From IMG/VR virus record IMGVR_UViG_3300028840_001730, positions 1-38,394 of that record: a DNA stretch of 38,394 nt; one strand, written 5' to 3'. The translations under genes were made by a program, and so were the position numbers. Under the pieces are notes generated by a model. It was not told the DNA's origin. It was given only the letters and a program-made list of their open reading frames with translations, and did no database searches. Positions 38,301-38,394 of this stretch are shown here, piece by piece. The stretch is from a virus. Position 1 is the stretch's first letter. The number at the start of each line of letters is the position of its first letter.

Positions 38301-38394
38301 GATGACCGAAGCGGGTATCCCCGTACCTCGATGGGGAGGGGATGAGATATTGCGGGATGTTATATCTAATGCCCATCCTCTGATTAAGACTGCT
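35371..38394 (+). CDS. Giant internal virion/ejection protein, 3' end beyond window (at least 1008 aa)
   Basis: Seen: ATG 35371 opens a frame without a stop to the last base (1008 codons). Mostly helical and charged. Recognisable phage signature blocks: SPGFHFRNHYSNNVTGF (about residue 711-727) and WFIDYSDLSAFEQKILKKAI followed by PFYTWLRKNI (about 877-907), both typical of very large virion or polyvalent proteins carried inside short-tailed phage heads. Region 600-700 is also helical. Four GCCTAAC motifs occur at its 5' half, unlike the upstream structural genes. Inferred: largest component ejected with DNA. GGAG lies 7 bases before the ATG (GGAGCATTAAATG). Confidence 0.85.
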   Translation, partial: MNYISPVSKIQAQIRRYSQSNLPALGKGLTPAQKDLYPYVQAEKAKREKRINWLKPIEMIFDLLQRGQYVTANTAEQITRNVREGAPVLKGVGREALEGLTGKEKGDWENVLWGGKDVGGEEFEGLFPGVSKERLEKPVLGEWARGKPVVGATPRGLTGFAANVLLDPLTYVSFGSASAAKSAATRYADDVVKIAMKQFAKNPEVLAKLAREGGEKVVKDFVASSATDLPKALNLLQKHVGKDMARHMDKVVRAAKKEALRTPSKELGEKMLKQVGELRSVASEQVEKGTARKIAQVGKKYADYREGGGLTELIEKEVGKYVSEKTATTGLRYLDDLAKSIEAGRYGGAGTRTARFMRKEFATGERYPQILRAWDKLGKWWTEESKLGGYFTDAWWSIMNKGVVGKLKKLFNIRNPYQDILAKITLEARSATDNTIPKIQNGLIELFKPLDENDLHAVREIMITGQGQAIDFRKMAVDMGVPADRIDVITQTIAGINRLTREWQQRLEGLVAEGLIRDVGIINNYLPIRRGGTGFYKQAQTAISGRRPGFILPRETTFPEQFASEAAKLRFIFPEITEESATALVKAGAGDVETDLFQMLMGRGMAQARLEQRCSIIRQFREMGFNLTDAAKMDDEIARVMVNDATVLQQFGLRSVPDEALEGLLFDKETADILERVIKMTDSDESLNIFWNAFGSFTAWWKAWATASPGFHFRNHYSNNVTGFKKHGIEWLNARGNFEAWAGTVAALNKKDAFKKLVGEGVDPATANAVLMKKYGGQTIEELADYAARTGVIARHVMGFDAPKTLDEIMKKGDMFKKLNPMSKQFAPLQGSYQLSQYVENVSRFHSFLLDYKRAVKQGASPESAMEWAKLEAKKWFIDYSDLSAFEQKILKKAIPFYTWLRKNIANQIQGMFDFREMYAMLPKAIKPGVDVAQSDIPAWMRDTGYIPVSEEEDGEIRMFWPNLPHLDLNKIPLQFQMTEAGIPVPRWGGDEILRDVISNAHPLIKTA

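Noticed and set aside
1-38394. Transposase, insertion sequence, integrase or attachment site
   Set aside because: No transposase or recombinase motifs, no terminal inverted repeats with target duplications, and no tRNA-end duplication were seen.

Overview
The window is part of a tailed bacteriophage (or prophage) genome, almost fully coding at about 44% GC by eye. Evidence: a terminase small subunit, terminase large subunit, portal, scaffold and major capsid gene in order, followed by adaptor, tail and internal virion protein genes. No tape-measure gene or tail sheath/tube genes are seen before the large internal virion proteins, so a short-tailed (podovirus-like) particle is the best guess. 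The host is bacterial (AGGAGG-type ribosome sites, sigma70-like promoters) but cannot be named. No integrase, DNA polymerase or lysis gene is recognisable here; both window ends are artificial, and the last gene runs off the right edge.

Layout. (1) Bases 1-10004, plus strand: about a dozen tiny genes (zinc-ribbon proteins, a two-repeat Myb/HTH-like protein, an XRE-type regulator), then a tightly coupled sugar operon: NeuB-family synthase, small membrane protein, B12-type radical SAM enzyme, two small genes, DUF115/Maf-like protein, SpsF/NeuA-like cytidylyltransferase, RNA ligase, DegT-type aminotransferase and SDR oxidoreductase. Together these look like a phage-borne pathway that makes, activates and transfers a nonulosonic (sialic/legionaminic/pseudaminic-like) sugar. 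(2) Bases 10001-13514, minus strand: twelve small genes read leftward from a promoter near 13.57 kb, including a pentapeptide-repeat protein, a lipoprotein and zinc ribbons. Structured intergenic repeats sit just before several of the starts. (3) Bases 13515-13688: divergent control region with two sigma70-like promoters and palindromes. (4) Bases 13689-38394, plus strand: HNH-like protein, TerS, a 3-kb group of accessory genes including a membrane-anchored trypsin-like protease, a hairpin-rich noncoding stretch with a terminator, TerL, portal, scaffold, capsid, small Thr-rich structural proteins, two beta-helix proteins, tail/adaptor proteins and three internal virion (ejection) proteins.

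The most unusual signal is a short oligomer, GCCTAAC (reverse GTTAGGC), often extended to GGCGCCTAAC. I count 50 exact 7-mers on both strands where about 5 are expected by chance. It occurs in all reading frames and in intergenic hairpins, and is almost absent from the genes between 23 and 30 kb. Its role is unknown. A second unusual signal is a family of structured leaders in the minus-strand operon, one of which (11740-11803) folds like a tRNA without a D-arm.

Gene order suggests three transcription units: the left plus-strand block is read from outside the window, and the other two diverge from 13.5-13.7 kb. Genes inside each unit are mostly joined by ATGA, TAATG or short overlaps, which implies translational coupling.
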